Source of the DNA: Sagittula stellata E-37
GTDB taxonomy: Bacteria > Pseudomonadota > Alphaproteobacteria > Rhodobacterales > Rhodobacteraceae
NCBI RefSeq assembly: GCF_039724765.1
Contig: NZ_CP155729.1
Location: forward strand, 3,171,501-3,235,500
Direction: 5' to 3'
Length of the DNA: 64,000 nt
Below are positions 17,052-23,996 of the stretch, one piece after another (position 1 is the first letter of the stretch; each line of letters opens with the position of its first letter). The notes under the pieces were generated by a model. That model worked only from the letters and a program-made list of their open reading frames with translations. It ran no database searches and had not been told where the DNA came from. Made by a program: the position numbers and the translations under genes.

Positions 17052-17441
17052 TCAGTTGACCCGCGTCCAGACCTGCCCGTCGCAGACCGGCCCCTTGCAG
17101 CCGGTGACCTCAAGCGTGTTGCCGCTCAGGCGCGCGCTTGCCCGTGCGGTCACGTCCAGAAGGGGCACCCAGACCGTGCCGTCCTCGTAGGCGCCGCCGC
17201 CCTCGGGTTTCAGATCCCAGAACAGCCGTTTGCCCACGTTGGGGGTCGTCACCTCCTGCCCGGACGCGTCGAAGGCCTTCGCGACCGTGCCGCACAGCGC
17301 ACTGCCGCAGCGGGTGACGTCGATATAGCTGGTCAGGTTCTTGCGGTCCGGTTCGGTGCGCCACATCCCCTCCATCGGGTCGGCCAGTGCCGGAGCGGCC
17401 AGCACACAGGCCATGGCGGCATACATCGCGGGTCGGATCAT
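17052..17441 (-). CDS. Secreted DUF2147 protein, paralogue 1
   Basis: A 129-residue protein. Its signal peptide MIRPAMYAAMACVLAAPALA is probably cleaved before DPMEG. The mature domain shows the DUF2147 pattern: MEGMWRTEPDRKN, CGSALCGTVAKAFDASG, RLFWDLKPEGGGAYEDGTVW, ending GCKGPVCDGQVWTRVN. The four cysteines could form disulfides in the periplasm. Function is unknown. Start at 17441 is fixed by GGGAGAG and by the signal peptide. A second paralogue lies 114 bases away on the same strand. Confidence 0.83.
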   Translation of the reverse strand: MIRPAMYAAMACVLAAPALADPMEGMWRTEPDRKNLTSYIDVTRCGSALCGTVAKAFDASGQEVTTPNVGKRLFWDLKPEGGGAYEDGTVWVPLLDVTARASARLSGNTLEVTGCKGPVCDGQVWTRVN

Positions 17442-17555
17442 GGTGAACTCTCCCTCTCTGACTGGAACGGCTTTGCCCGTTACATATGGGTTCTTCAACC
17501 GTCAGGAGAAGTCAGACAGCCGCCGTGCCAGCAAGGACCTGCCTACATGTTTCCA

Positions 17556-17939
17556 CTACTTCACCCGCGCCCAGGTCTGCTTCTTGCAGATCAGGCCGCC
17601 CGCGACGCAGCCCGCAAGCTGCAGACGGTCGCCCGCAAGGTCCATCTTGCCCATGAAGATGCGGTCCTTCGACGGTTGCCACACCTGCCCCTTGTACTTG
17701 CCACCGCCCTGCGGGGCCATGTCGATGACCAGCTTGCGGCTGATGTTCGGCGACTTGTATTCGCCCGACGCGTTGAACGTCCGGCTGATGACACCGCAGA
17801 ACTTTGCGCCGCAGGGCGCCATCGTCACATGGGCATACGATCCCTCGTCCGGCTGCGTCTGCCAGACACCTTCGACCGGGTCCGCCTGCGCAGCCGCGGC
17901 GAATAGCCCCAGTGCGGCAACATATGCCAACAATCTCAT
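17556..17939 (-). CDS. Secreted DUF2147 protein, paralogue 2
   Basis: A 127-residue paralogue of the neighbouring gene, same layout: signal peptide MRLLAYVAALGLFAAAAQA, then DPVEGVWQTQPDEG, CGAKFCGVISRTFNASG, KLVIDMAPQGGGKYKGQVW and a C-terminal CVAGGLICKKQTWARVK. The GVW, CG-x2-CG and QTWARVK blocks align with paralogue 1 although overall identity is modest, so the duplication is old. ATG at 17939 has GGGAGGA upstream. Periplasmic; function unknown. Confidence 0.83.
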   Translation of the reverse strand: MRLLAYVAALGLFAAAAQADPVEGVWQTQPDEGSYAHVTMAPCGAKFCGVISRTFNASGEYKSPNISRKLVIDMAPQGGGKYKGQVWQPSKDRIFMGKMDLAGDRLQLAGCVAGGLICKKQTWARVK

Positions 17940-18108
17940 TGTCTTGTCCTCCCTCTTGCTCCATTCGACTTGACGCGTATGGCGGCTTTCGAACAAGGAT
18001 GACGTTGGGTACGCCTTATTTTAGTGGCGTGACGTCATAACAAGCGGGTCCACAAGACCCCTGGACCAGCGGGCCTTGTCCCACCGGCAAGATTGAGAAG
18101 GGCAGTCG

Positions 18109-18831
18109 ATGATCCTGTATCCGGCGATCGACCTGAAGGACGGAAAGGCCGTGCGGCTCCTGCGCGGCGACATGGACAAGGCGACGGTCTTCAACGAAGA
18201 CCCCGCCGCGCAAGCCTTGGAATTCGTGGCCAAGGGCTGCGAATGGCTGCACCTCGTCGACCTGAACGGCGCCTTCGCGGGCCAGCCGGTCAACGGTGCC
18301 GCGGTCGAGGCGATCCTGTCCCAGACCGGCACCCCCGCGCAACTGGGCGGCGGCATCCGTGACATGGCCACGATCGAGGCATGGCTGTCCAAGGGCCTCG
18401 CCCGCGTGATCCTGGGGACGGTGGCCGTGGAAAATCCCGCGCTGGTGCGCGAGGCGGCCCGCGCCTTCCCCGGTCAGATCGCCGTGGGCATCGACGCCCG
18501 CGACGGCAAGGTCGCCACGAAGGGCTGGGCCGAAACGACAGACGTGGACGCAACGGAGCTTGCGCGCAGCTACGAGGACGCGGGCGTCGCGGCCATCGTC
18601 TACACCGACATCAACCGCGACGGCGCGATGCAGGGCCCGAACGTGGAGGCGACAGCCGCCCTCGCCCGTGCCGTGCAGATCCCGGTCATCGCCTCCGGCG
18701 GCGTCTCCTCGATCAAGGATCTCCGCGCGCTGCGCGACTGCGGCGCCAAACTGAACGGCGCGATCTCGGGCCGCGCGCTCTATGACGGGGCCATCGACCT
18801 CAAGGAAGCGCTGAAGGTCCTGCGCACCTGA
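18109..18831 (+). CDS. hisA: ProFAR isomerase (HisA)
   Basis: A 240-residue TIM-barrel enzyme performing the Amadori rearrangement of ProFAR to PRFAR in histidine synthesis. N-terminal [17 protein letters not shown] carries the catalytic Asp. [14 protein letters not shown] and [15 protein letters not shown] are the phosphate-binding segments, and [16 protein letters not shown] holds the second Asp. Its promoter must lie in the 169-base region shared with the divergent DUF2147 gene. Confidence 0.97.
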   Translation: MILYPAIDLKDGKAVRLLRGDMDKATVFNEDPAAQALEFVAKGCEWLHLVDLNGAFAGQPVNGAAVEAILSQTGTPAQLGGGIRDMATIEAWLSKGLARVILGTVAVENPALVREAARAFPGQIAVGIDARDGKVATKGWAETTDVDATELARSYEDAGVAAIVYTDINRDGAMQGPNVEATAALARAVQIPVIASGGVSSIKDLRALRDCGAKLNGAISGRALYDGAIDLKEALKVLRT

Positions 18832-18961
18832 GCGTCGTGTGAAGCGGCCCGTTCCCGTCAAACGACCCGCGACACACATGCGTTGCCCGCACGAAACACG
18901 GCACTGGCGGATCGCCCACTGACGTCCCTTTTTCGGTTCGAAACGGACCTTAGCCCGGATG

Positions 18962-19414
18962 TCACTCGGCCGGCATGTCCGACGCCTTCTCCGTCAACGC
19001 TTTCAACGCGTCGACAATTGGCTGGATACCCTCCACATCGTCGTCCACGTTGACGGAATCGAGCATCGGCACGACTTCCTGATACAGGAACCACGTGCTG
19101 CCATCGTCCTTGAACGCCAGGACCCGCAGGGGCAGCACCAGCCCCGCGCGCATGTTTTCCCTCATGACGGGCGTGCCCAACTTGGGGTTGCCGAAGATCA
19201 GCAGTTGCGCATCCGTCAGTTCCACGCCCAGATCCTTGGCAGCGGCGGCGTGGTCGATGCGGGCAAAGACCGTGCCGCCGGCCTCCTCCACCGCCGCCTC
19301 CAGCCGGTCCATCGCTTCGGGCACGGTGCCCTTCGCCTTGACCCAGTTCAGGTTCTCGTCGGCTGTCGCGCACAACGGCAGCAATGCCATCGCCGTGGCC
19401 ATCAAAAGTCTCAT
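18962..19414 (-). CDS. Secreted DUF302 protein
   Basis: A 150-residue protein with a signal peptide (MRLLMATAMALLPLCATA) and a DUF302 domain: VPEAMDRLEAAVEEAGGTVFARIDHAAAAKDLG, then LLIFGNPKLGTPVMR and LPLRVLAFKDDGSTWFLYQEV. The GNPKxGTPLM-type block is diagnostic. DUF302 function is not settled; periplasmic location is inferred. ATG at 19414 follows AGGGAGAT. It lies between hisA and a DUF4168 gene, on the opposite strand to the his genes. Confidence 0.87.
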   Translation of the reverse strand: MRLLMATAMALLPLCATADENLNWVKAKGTVPEAMDRLEAAVEEAGGTVFARIDHAAAAKDLGVELTDAQLLIFGNPKLGTPVMRENMRAGLVLPLRVLAFKDDGSTWFLYQEVVPMLDSVNVDDDVEGIQPIVDALKALTEKASDMPAE

Positions 19415-19681
19415 GTGGGATCTCCCTGGTCAGCTCCACCAGATCAACACCGCTTCTGCCATCCCGGTTCCGCCGCTCCGGGCCTTATGATGCCATGGCA
19501 CGAATTCAACCTCAGGCGGTCCCGGCCTGCGGAGCACCGCGCAGTCTGCACCCCCATTTCGGCGAGCCCGCGCCGGTCCTGTCGCCCCCGGTTGCGTCCC
19601 GCCGCCATGGCCCACAGGTTAGCCCCATCGCAGCGCCGGTCCGGCCGGCGCACTCGCAGACCAATACGACGGAGACCCAAC

Positions 19682-20125
19682 ATGACCATCCGCAAATCGA
19701 TCCTCGGCACCGCAGCCATCCTCGGCATGGCAGCCGCTCCGCTGGCCCCGGCTTTCGCCCAGGAGGCGAACACAGCCCCCACGGACGCGCCGATGACGCA
19801 GGAGGCACCGGCGACCCAGACCGCAAGCTTCACCGACGCACAGCTTGAAAGCTTCGTCACCGCCGCCATGGCCATCGTCGAGATCCGCCAGGACTACACC
19901 GCGCAGATCCAGGCCGCCGAAGGCGAGGACGCCATCACCGACCTGCAGCGCGAGGCGATGACCGAAATGCAGGCCGCGATCACCGAGACCGACAACCTCG
20001 ATGTGGAAACCTACAACGAGATCGGCGAGGCCCTGCAGACCGACAAGCAGGTCGGCGAGCGCGTCGCCGCGCTGATGGAAGAGATCCGCGCAGCCGACGC
20101 GCAGGACACCGAAGGCGAGGGCTGA
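19682..20125 (+). CDS. Secreted DUF4168 protein
   Basis: A 147-residue protein with signal peptide TAAILGMAAAPLAPAFAQ and cleavage expected after FAQ. A Thr/Ala/Pro-rich linker (about residues 28-48) precedes a helical DUF4168 domain (FTDAQLESFVTAAMAIVEIRQDYTAQIQ, then NLDVETYNEIGEALQTDKQVGERV). Periplasmic or surface role unknown. A strong rho-independent terminator follows 41 bases after the stop, so the gene is its own transcription unit within the his region. Confidence 0.85.
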   Translation: MTIRKSILGTAAILGMAAAPLAPAFAQEANTAPTDAPMTQEAPATQTASFTDAQLESFVTAAMAIVEIRQDYTAQIQAAEGEDAITDLQREAMTEMQAAITETDNLDVETYNEIGEALQTDKQVGERVAALMEEIRAADAQDTEGEG

Positions 20126-20165
20126 CGCCGCTTCCCCCAAGGCATGACAGCCTGACGCCTTCGAC

Positions 20166-20196
20166 GCGCCGCCTCCCCCCGGAGGCGGCGCTTTTT
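20166..20196 (+). terminator. Rho-independent terminator after DUF4168 gene
   Basis: GCGCCGCCTCC, loop CCCC, GGAGGCGGCGC (perfect 11-pair stem) followed by TTTTT. It isolates the DUF4168 gene from downstream hisF. Confidence 0.93.
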
Positions 20197-20320
20197 GCGT
20201 TTCGGATCTCGCCTGTCCGCCGCACGCGATCTGGCAGAAAAACCGCGCCCGCCGCCGGCTGTTCACGACGATCTTTGCAGCCTCTTCCCAACATGAGCTT
20301 TTCGCGCTAACCCCCGAAGC

Positions 20321-21079
20321 ATGTTGAAGACGCGTATCATTCCCTGCCTCGACGTGGCCGACGGCCGCGTTGTCAAAGGCGTCAACTTCGTCGACCTCGT
20401 CGATGCGGGCGACCCGGTGGAAAGCGCCCGTGCCTACGATGCTGCCGGCGCGGACGAGATCTGTTTCCTCGACATTCATGCAACCCATGAGAACCGGGGC
20501 ACCATGTTCGAAGTCGTGACACGCACGGCGGAACAGTGCTTCATCCCCCTCACCGTCGGCGGCGGCGTTCGTACCGTCGGTGACGTCCGCGCCCTCCTGC
20601 TCGCGGGCGCGGACAAGGTGAGCTTCAACTCCGCCGCCGTCGCCAATCCCGACGTCGTGGCAGAGGCCGCCGATCAGTTCGGCAGCCAGTGCATCGTCTG
20701 CGCCATCGACGCCAAGACCGTCGCCCCCGGCAAATGGGAACTGTTCACCCACGGCGGTCGCAAGCCCACGGGCATCGACGCGGTGGAATTCGCCACCATG
20801 ATCGCCGCGAAGGGTGCCGGGGAAATCCTGCTGACCTCCATGGACCGCGATGGCACGAAGGCCGGGTTCAACCTGCCGATGACCCGCGCCATCGCCGATG
20901 CCGTGGACATCCCGGTGATCGCCTCCGGCGGCGTCGGCACGCTCGACCATCTCGTCGAGGGCGTGACCGAGGGTCATGCATCCGCCGTGCTCGCCGCCTC
21001 GATCTTCCATTTCGGCACCTACACGATCCAGGAGGCCAAGGCCCACATGGCCGCCGCCGGGATCCCCGTGCGCCTATGA
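20321..21079 (+). CDS. hisF: Imidazole glycerol phosphate synthase, cyclase subunit
   Basis: A 252-residue TIM-barrel subunit that, with HisH ammonia, makes imidazole-glycerol phosphate and AICAR. N-terminal [20 protein letters not shown] contains the catalytic Asp. [12 protein letters not shown] and [15 protein letters not shown] (second Asp), plus [12 protein letters not shown], complete the phosphate sites. Full length. Its last four bases overlap the next start (ATGA), coupling it to a small unknown protein. Confidence 0.98.
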   Translation: MLKTRIIPCLDVADGRVVKGVNFVDLVDAGDPVESARAYDAAGADEICFLDIHATHENRGTMFEVVTRTAEQCFIPLTVGGGVRTVGDVRALLLAGADKVSFNSAAVANPDVVAEAADQFGSQCIVCAIDAKTVAPGKWELFTHGGRKPTGIDAVEFATMIAAKGAGEILLTSMDRDGTKAGFNLPMTRAIADAVDIPVIASGGVGTLDHLVEGVTEGHASAVLAASIFHFGTYTIQEAKAHMAAAGIPVRL

Positions 21080-21483
21080 TCTCCGACGGCTCGGACGTCA
21101 CGCTCCGCGAGGGCGAGACCGAGCACACCGCCTGCAACTGCTGCGGCAAGCCGACAACCGTCGTGACCGGTTACCTCGACGTGGGTGCGCGGTCGGTGGG
21201 GTGGTACTCCGTCGGCGTGACGCTGGATGCGCCGAACCACCGCCCGCTCTGCCGGCTCTACATCGGCGACTGGTCGCAGTCCGCCGGTCCCCGCGAACGC
21301 TGGGGCGTGCGCATCGGCATCACCACAGACGGGCCGCTCCTGCTCGACTGGTCCGAGGCAGAGGATGCGGAAGCCCGCCCGGTCTTCACGCCCCTCAACC
21401 GCAGCCAGATCGAAGGCACCCCGATGGAGCCGCAGTTCTGGACCCTTGTCGAACTGATCCTGAAGCACGACAGCCGCCTCTGA
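21076..21483 (+). CDS. Hypothetical protein coupled to hisF
   Basis: A 135-residue cytoplasmic protein that I do not recognise. It is acidic, with a CNCCG cysteine cluster near residues 21-25 that could bind metal or form disulfides, and a conserved-looking [25 protein letters not shown] stretch. Its ATG overlaps the hisF stop (ATGA) and hisE follows 45 bases later, so it is co-expressed with histidine synthesis genes, but nothing in it suggests a histidine enzyme. Confidence 0.8.
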   Translation: MISDGSDVTLREGETEHTACNCCGKPTTVVTGYLDVGARSVGWYSVGVTLDAPNHRPLCRLYIGDWSQSAGPRERWGVRIGITTDGPLLLDWSEAEDAEARPVFTPLNRSQIEGTPMEPQFWTLVELILKHDSRL

Positions 21484-21528
21484 CCGCCCCCTTGGCCGCT
21501 CGTCCGGCCGCCTCCGAAAGGACTTCCC

Positions 21529-21837
21529 ATGACCCTCGAAGAGCTCGAAACCATCGTCGCCGCCCGCGCCAAGGCCTCGCCCGACGAGTCGTGGACCGCC
21601 AAGCTGCTGGCCAAGGGTCCGGAGAAATGCGCCGAGAAGTTCGGCGAAGAAGCGGTCGAAGCGATCATCGAAGCGGTCAAGAACGATCCCCAGAAACTGG
21701 CGTCGGAGGCGGCGGATGTCCTGTTTCACCTGCTCGTCATGCTGCACGCCCGCGGGGTCACGGTGGCACAGGTGATGGACGTACTGGCCGCCCGCCAGTC
21801 GCAATCGGGTCTGGCGGAAAAAGCCGCGCGCGGGTGA
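21529..21837 (+). CDS. hisE: Phosphoribosyl-ATP pyrophosphatase
   Basis: A 102-residue helical MazG-like enzyme that hydrolyses PR-ATP to PR-AMP, the second step of histidine synthesis. The motif KCAEKFGEEAVEAIIEAVK followed by EAADVLFHLLVMLHARGV supplies the metal-binding Glu/Asp residues. It is a separate protein rather than a HisI fusion. ATG at 21529 follows AAAGGA. It is the last gene of the cluster, followed by a large perfect hairpin. Confidence 0.96.
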   Translation: MTLEELETIVAARAKASPDESWTAKLLAKGPEKCAEKFGEEAVEAIIEAVKNDPQKLASEAADVLFHLLVMLHARGVTVAQVMDVLAARQSQSGLAEKAARG

Positions 21838-22201
21838 ACCTGGCCCGCGTCCCTGCCCGGTGTCCCTGCCGCAGGCCCTGACAGCCACCTCCGACACGCA
21901 CCCCACCCCCGACGACGACCGGCCCACTGCGACATAGCCGCCCGTTAACCACGTTTCCTGCCCCTCCCGGGCAAAAGGTTACCAACCGGCCGGTTCGAGG
22001 GGTCGAACCGGCCGGTTCACCCCTTACAGCGCGTCAACCTTTGTGAAGAAACGGCAAACGACGGCCCGCGGACGGGCCGAACGCCACATCATCTGGCCAT
22101 CGCCCGCATGCTCAACCACCACGCACGCGGGTCGAACGCGGCGTTGACGGGACGGTGGGCGGGGCGCTTTTGCGCCTGCGCAAACAGCGCCGGTCCCGTC
22201 C
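21838..22201. other. Gene-free stretch between convergent hisE and CoA-binding gene
   Basis: No convincing open reading frame was seen on either strand. The only structure noticed is the large perfect hairpin at 21984-22017. Confidence 0.6.
21984..22017. repeat. Perfect 15-bp hairpin made of two 12-bp palindromes
   Basis: AACCGGCCGGTTCGA, loop GGGG, TCGAACCGGCCGGTT. Each arm also contains the self-complementary 12-mer AACCGGCCGGTT. No T-tract follows on either strand, so it could be an attenuated terminator, an mRNA-stabilising 3' hairpin of the his transcript, or a protein-binding site. Confidence 0.85.
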
Positions 22202-22678
22202 CTATAGCTTCGAAGAAATGATCCCGGTGTTGAAGCCACCCATGCGCAACTCCCCGAAAAGGCGCTGGTATTCGATCTTGGGACAGAGGTTCATCACCAC
22301 GTCCACGCCCCTCGCCTGCGCCATCTCCGCCGCCTCCGGGCTTTCCACGCCGATCTGCATCCACACTGTCTTCAGCGCGGGAAAGACCTCCAGCGCCTCC
22401 TCGACGATGGGCGGTACATGCTCCGACCGTCGGAAGGCGTCGATCATGTCCACTTCTTTCGGGCAGTCTGAAAGGGTGGCCCTAACCTCCTGACCGAACA
22501 GCTTTTTCCCGGCGTGACCCGGGTTGACGGGGATCACCTTGTATCCCTTCAGCGACAGGTAGCGCGCCACGTAGTAGCTGGGCCGGACCGGGTTCATCGA
22601 CACGCCGACCACCGCCACCGTCCTGGTGCGGGTCAACACGTCCTTGAGGAATGAGTCGTCGTATCTCATGACCGCCAC
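22202..22678 (-). CDS. CoA-binding (YccU-like) protein
   Basis: A 158-residue Rossmann protein of the CoA_binding_2 family: RTVAVVGVSMNPVRPSYYVARYLSLKGYKVIPVNPGHAGKKLFGQ is the nucleotide-binding beginning, and MNLCPKIEYQRLFG is a conserved C-terminal segment. The family binds CoA in the cytoplasm, but its reaction is not established. GTG at 22678 has GAAGG upstream; ATG at 22669 is an equally reasonable start and would shorten the protein by three residues. Confidence 0.86.
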   Translation of the reverse strand: MAVMRYDDSFLKDVLTRTRTVAVVGVSMNPVRPSYYVARYLSLKGYKVIPVNPGHAGKKLFGQEVRATLSDCPKEVDMIDAFRRSEHVPPIVEEALEVFPALKTVWMQIGVESPEAAEMAQARGVDVVMNLCPKIEYQRLFGELRMGGFNTGIISSKL

Positions 22679-22699
22679 CGTACGCAGCCTTCAGGCAAA

Positions 22700-22730
22700 G
22701 AAAAAGCGCCCGGGATAGTTTCCCGGGCGC
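22700..22730 (-). terminator. Rho-independent terminator for the DUF2235 gene
   Basis: Read on the minus strand: GCGCCCGGGA, five-base loop, TCCCGGGCGC (ten perfect pairs) then TTTTT. It ends transcription of the gene at 22869-23915 before the CoA-binding gene. Confidence 0.9.
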
Positions 22731-22868
22731 AAGTCACGGAACGAGGGACAGTGAAGGTCTCGCGGGAGTTCCGGTCCCGCGATCCTGATAAAGAGATAGG
22801 CGCAAAAGACACAGGTTAAAGGGTAGTAAATAAAATGTGAGCCTTTTCGCTTGACCTTGGCAAAAAGC

Positions 22869-23915
22869 CTACTCCGCCGGCGCTCCCGCCGGTAAGGGAA
22901 CGTCAATGCTTTCGTGCAGACGTTCCGACGGGTCCTGCCCCAGGACCCTGCGGCGCCGGTTCAGGAACAGCTTGCCAAAGCCCTGCCACGTGCCGACCGA
23001 AGGCGCATCCACATCGCAGGGAAACCTGTCCCGCCAGCCCGGCGGCAGCGCCACGGCGCAGGCTTCCAGCCGTTCCAGCATCCAGACCAGCGGTATGTTC
23101 GCCAGGGGGCGCGCCGCCTGGAAACTGCCGATCTGCCCACCGACGTCGCCATGTGTGCCGCGGAACCAGACCTGCTCCATCACGCCCCTCCAGTCCGGCG
23201 GGCGCTCCCACATCACCGGCGTGAAGGTCACCCGCGTCTCGTCCAGCGCCAGCGCGTGGAACCCGTGCCGCACCGAATTGCCAAGCGCGTGGTTGTGAAA
23301 GGCGTGGCTCGGCTCCGTCACCCGCCAGAGCAGCGGCAGTTGCAGCCCCAGCGCCTTCACCGTGTCCCATACGCCCACCATCTCCACCAGCGTCACATCG
23401 TGGCAATGCAGCCGTGCGAAGTCGTCCGCCGTCTCGCTGTCGGGCGCGTATTGGTACAGCCGGTACGCTTGCGTGATGTTCCGTTCCGTGGCGAACTCTG
23501 GCCGCAGCAGCCCCACGCGGTCGATGATCCCCGCCAACGACCGTGCGGCATAGGCGCCGCGCGAAAAGCCCAGAAGGAAAATGCGGTCTCCCACCCGGTA
23601 GCGCGATGCGAGGTAGCCGTAGGCGCGACGGATCTGCCGGTTGATCCCCCGGCCCGACACCACGTCCCAGGTCGACATCCAGGCTTCCCACTGTATGCCC
23701 GCCTCGTAGTAAAGCGAGGTCCGCCCGACTTCTTTCAAGAGCTTGTAGGTCAGGCCCGCGTTGCTCTCCATCCCCGGTTCGAGGGTGGAAGCCGTGCCGT
23801 CCAGGATGATGATGTGATCGCGCGGCCCGCGCCGCGGCTCATACGGGGTGTAGCCGGTTGCAAAGCGCTTGCGGACCCAGCCAAGGACGGTGTTGGCGAT
23901 CTGTGTGCCGATCAT
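22869..23915 (-). CDS. DUF2235 alpha/beta-hydrolase-like protein
   Basis: A 348-residue protein of the DUF2235 family (predicted alpha/beta hydrolases; some relatives are Tle1-type phospholipases). HIIILDGTASTLEPG begins the fold, IFLLGFSRGAYAARSLAG carries the GxSxG nucleophile serine, MVGVWDTVKALG and VWFRGTHGDVGGQIG hold the expected acid and histidine. No signal peptide or transmembrane helix. No type VI secretion genes are nearby, so an effector role is unsupported. The terminator lies 139 bases after the stop. Confidence 0.85.
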   Translation of the reverse strand: MIGTQIANTVLGWVRKRFATGYTPYEPRRGPRDHIIILDGTASTLEPGMESNAGLTYKLLKEVGRTSLYYEAGIQWEAWMSTWDVVSGRGINRQIRRAYGYLASRYRVGDRIFLLGFSRGAYAARSLAGIIDRVGLLRPEFATERNITQAYRLYQYAPDSETADDFARLHCHDVTLVEMVGVWDTVKALGLQLPLLWRVTEPSHAFHNHALGNSVRHGFHALALDETRVTFTPVMWERPPDWRGVMEQVWFRGTHGDVGGQIGSFQAARPLANIPLVWMLERLEACAVALPPGWRDRFPCDVDAPSVGTWQGFGKLFLNRRRRVLGQDPSERLHESIDVPLPAGAPAE

Positions 23916-23996
23916 CTCCGGCCCCCGGCCCAGGGATCCCGCCAGACGCGCGGCAACAGGGCAAAGGCCAAAGGCCCACCCTGTACGCCCGTTTCG

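Noticed and set aside
22869..23915. DUF2235 protein as a type VI secretion effector
   Set aside because: Some relatives are Tle1 effectors, but no VgrG, PAAR, immunity or T6SS gene is nearby.
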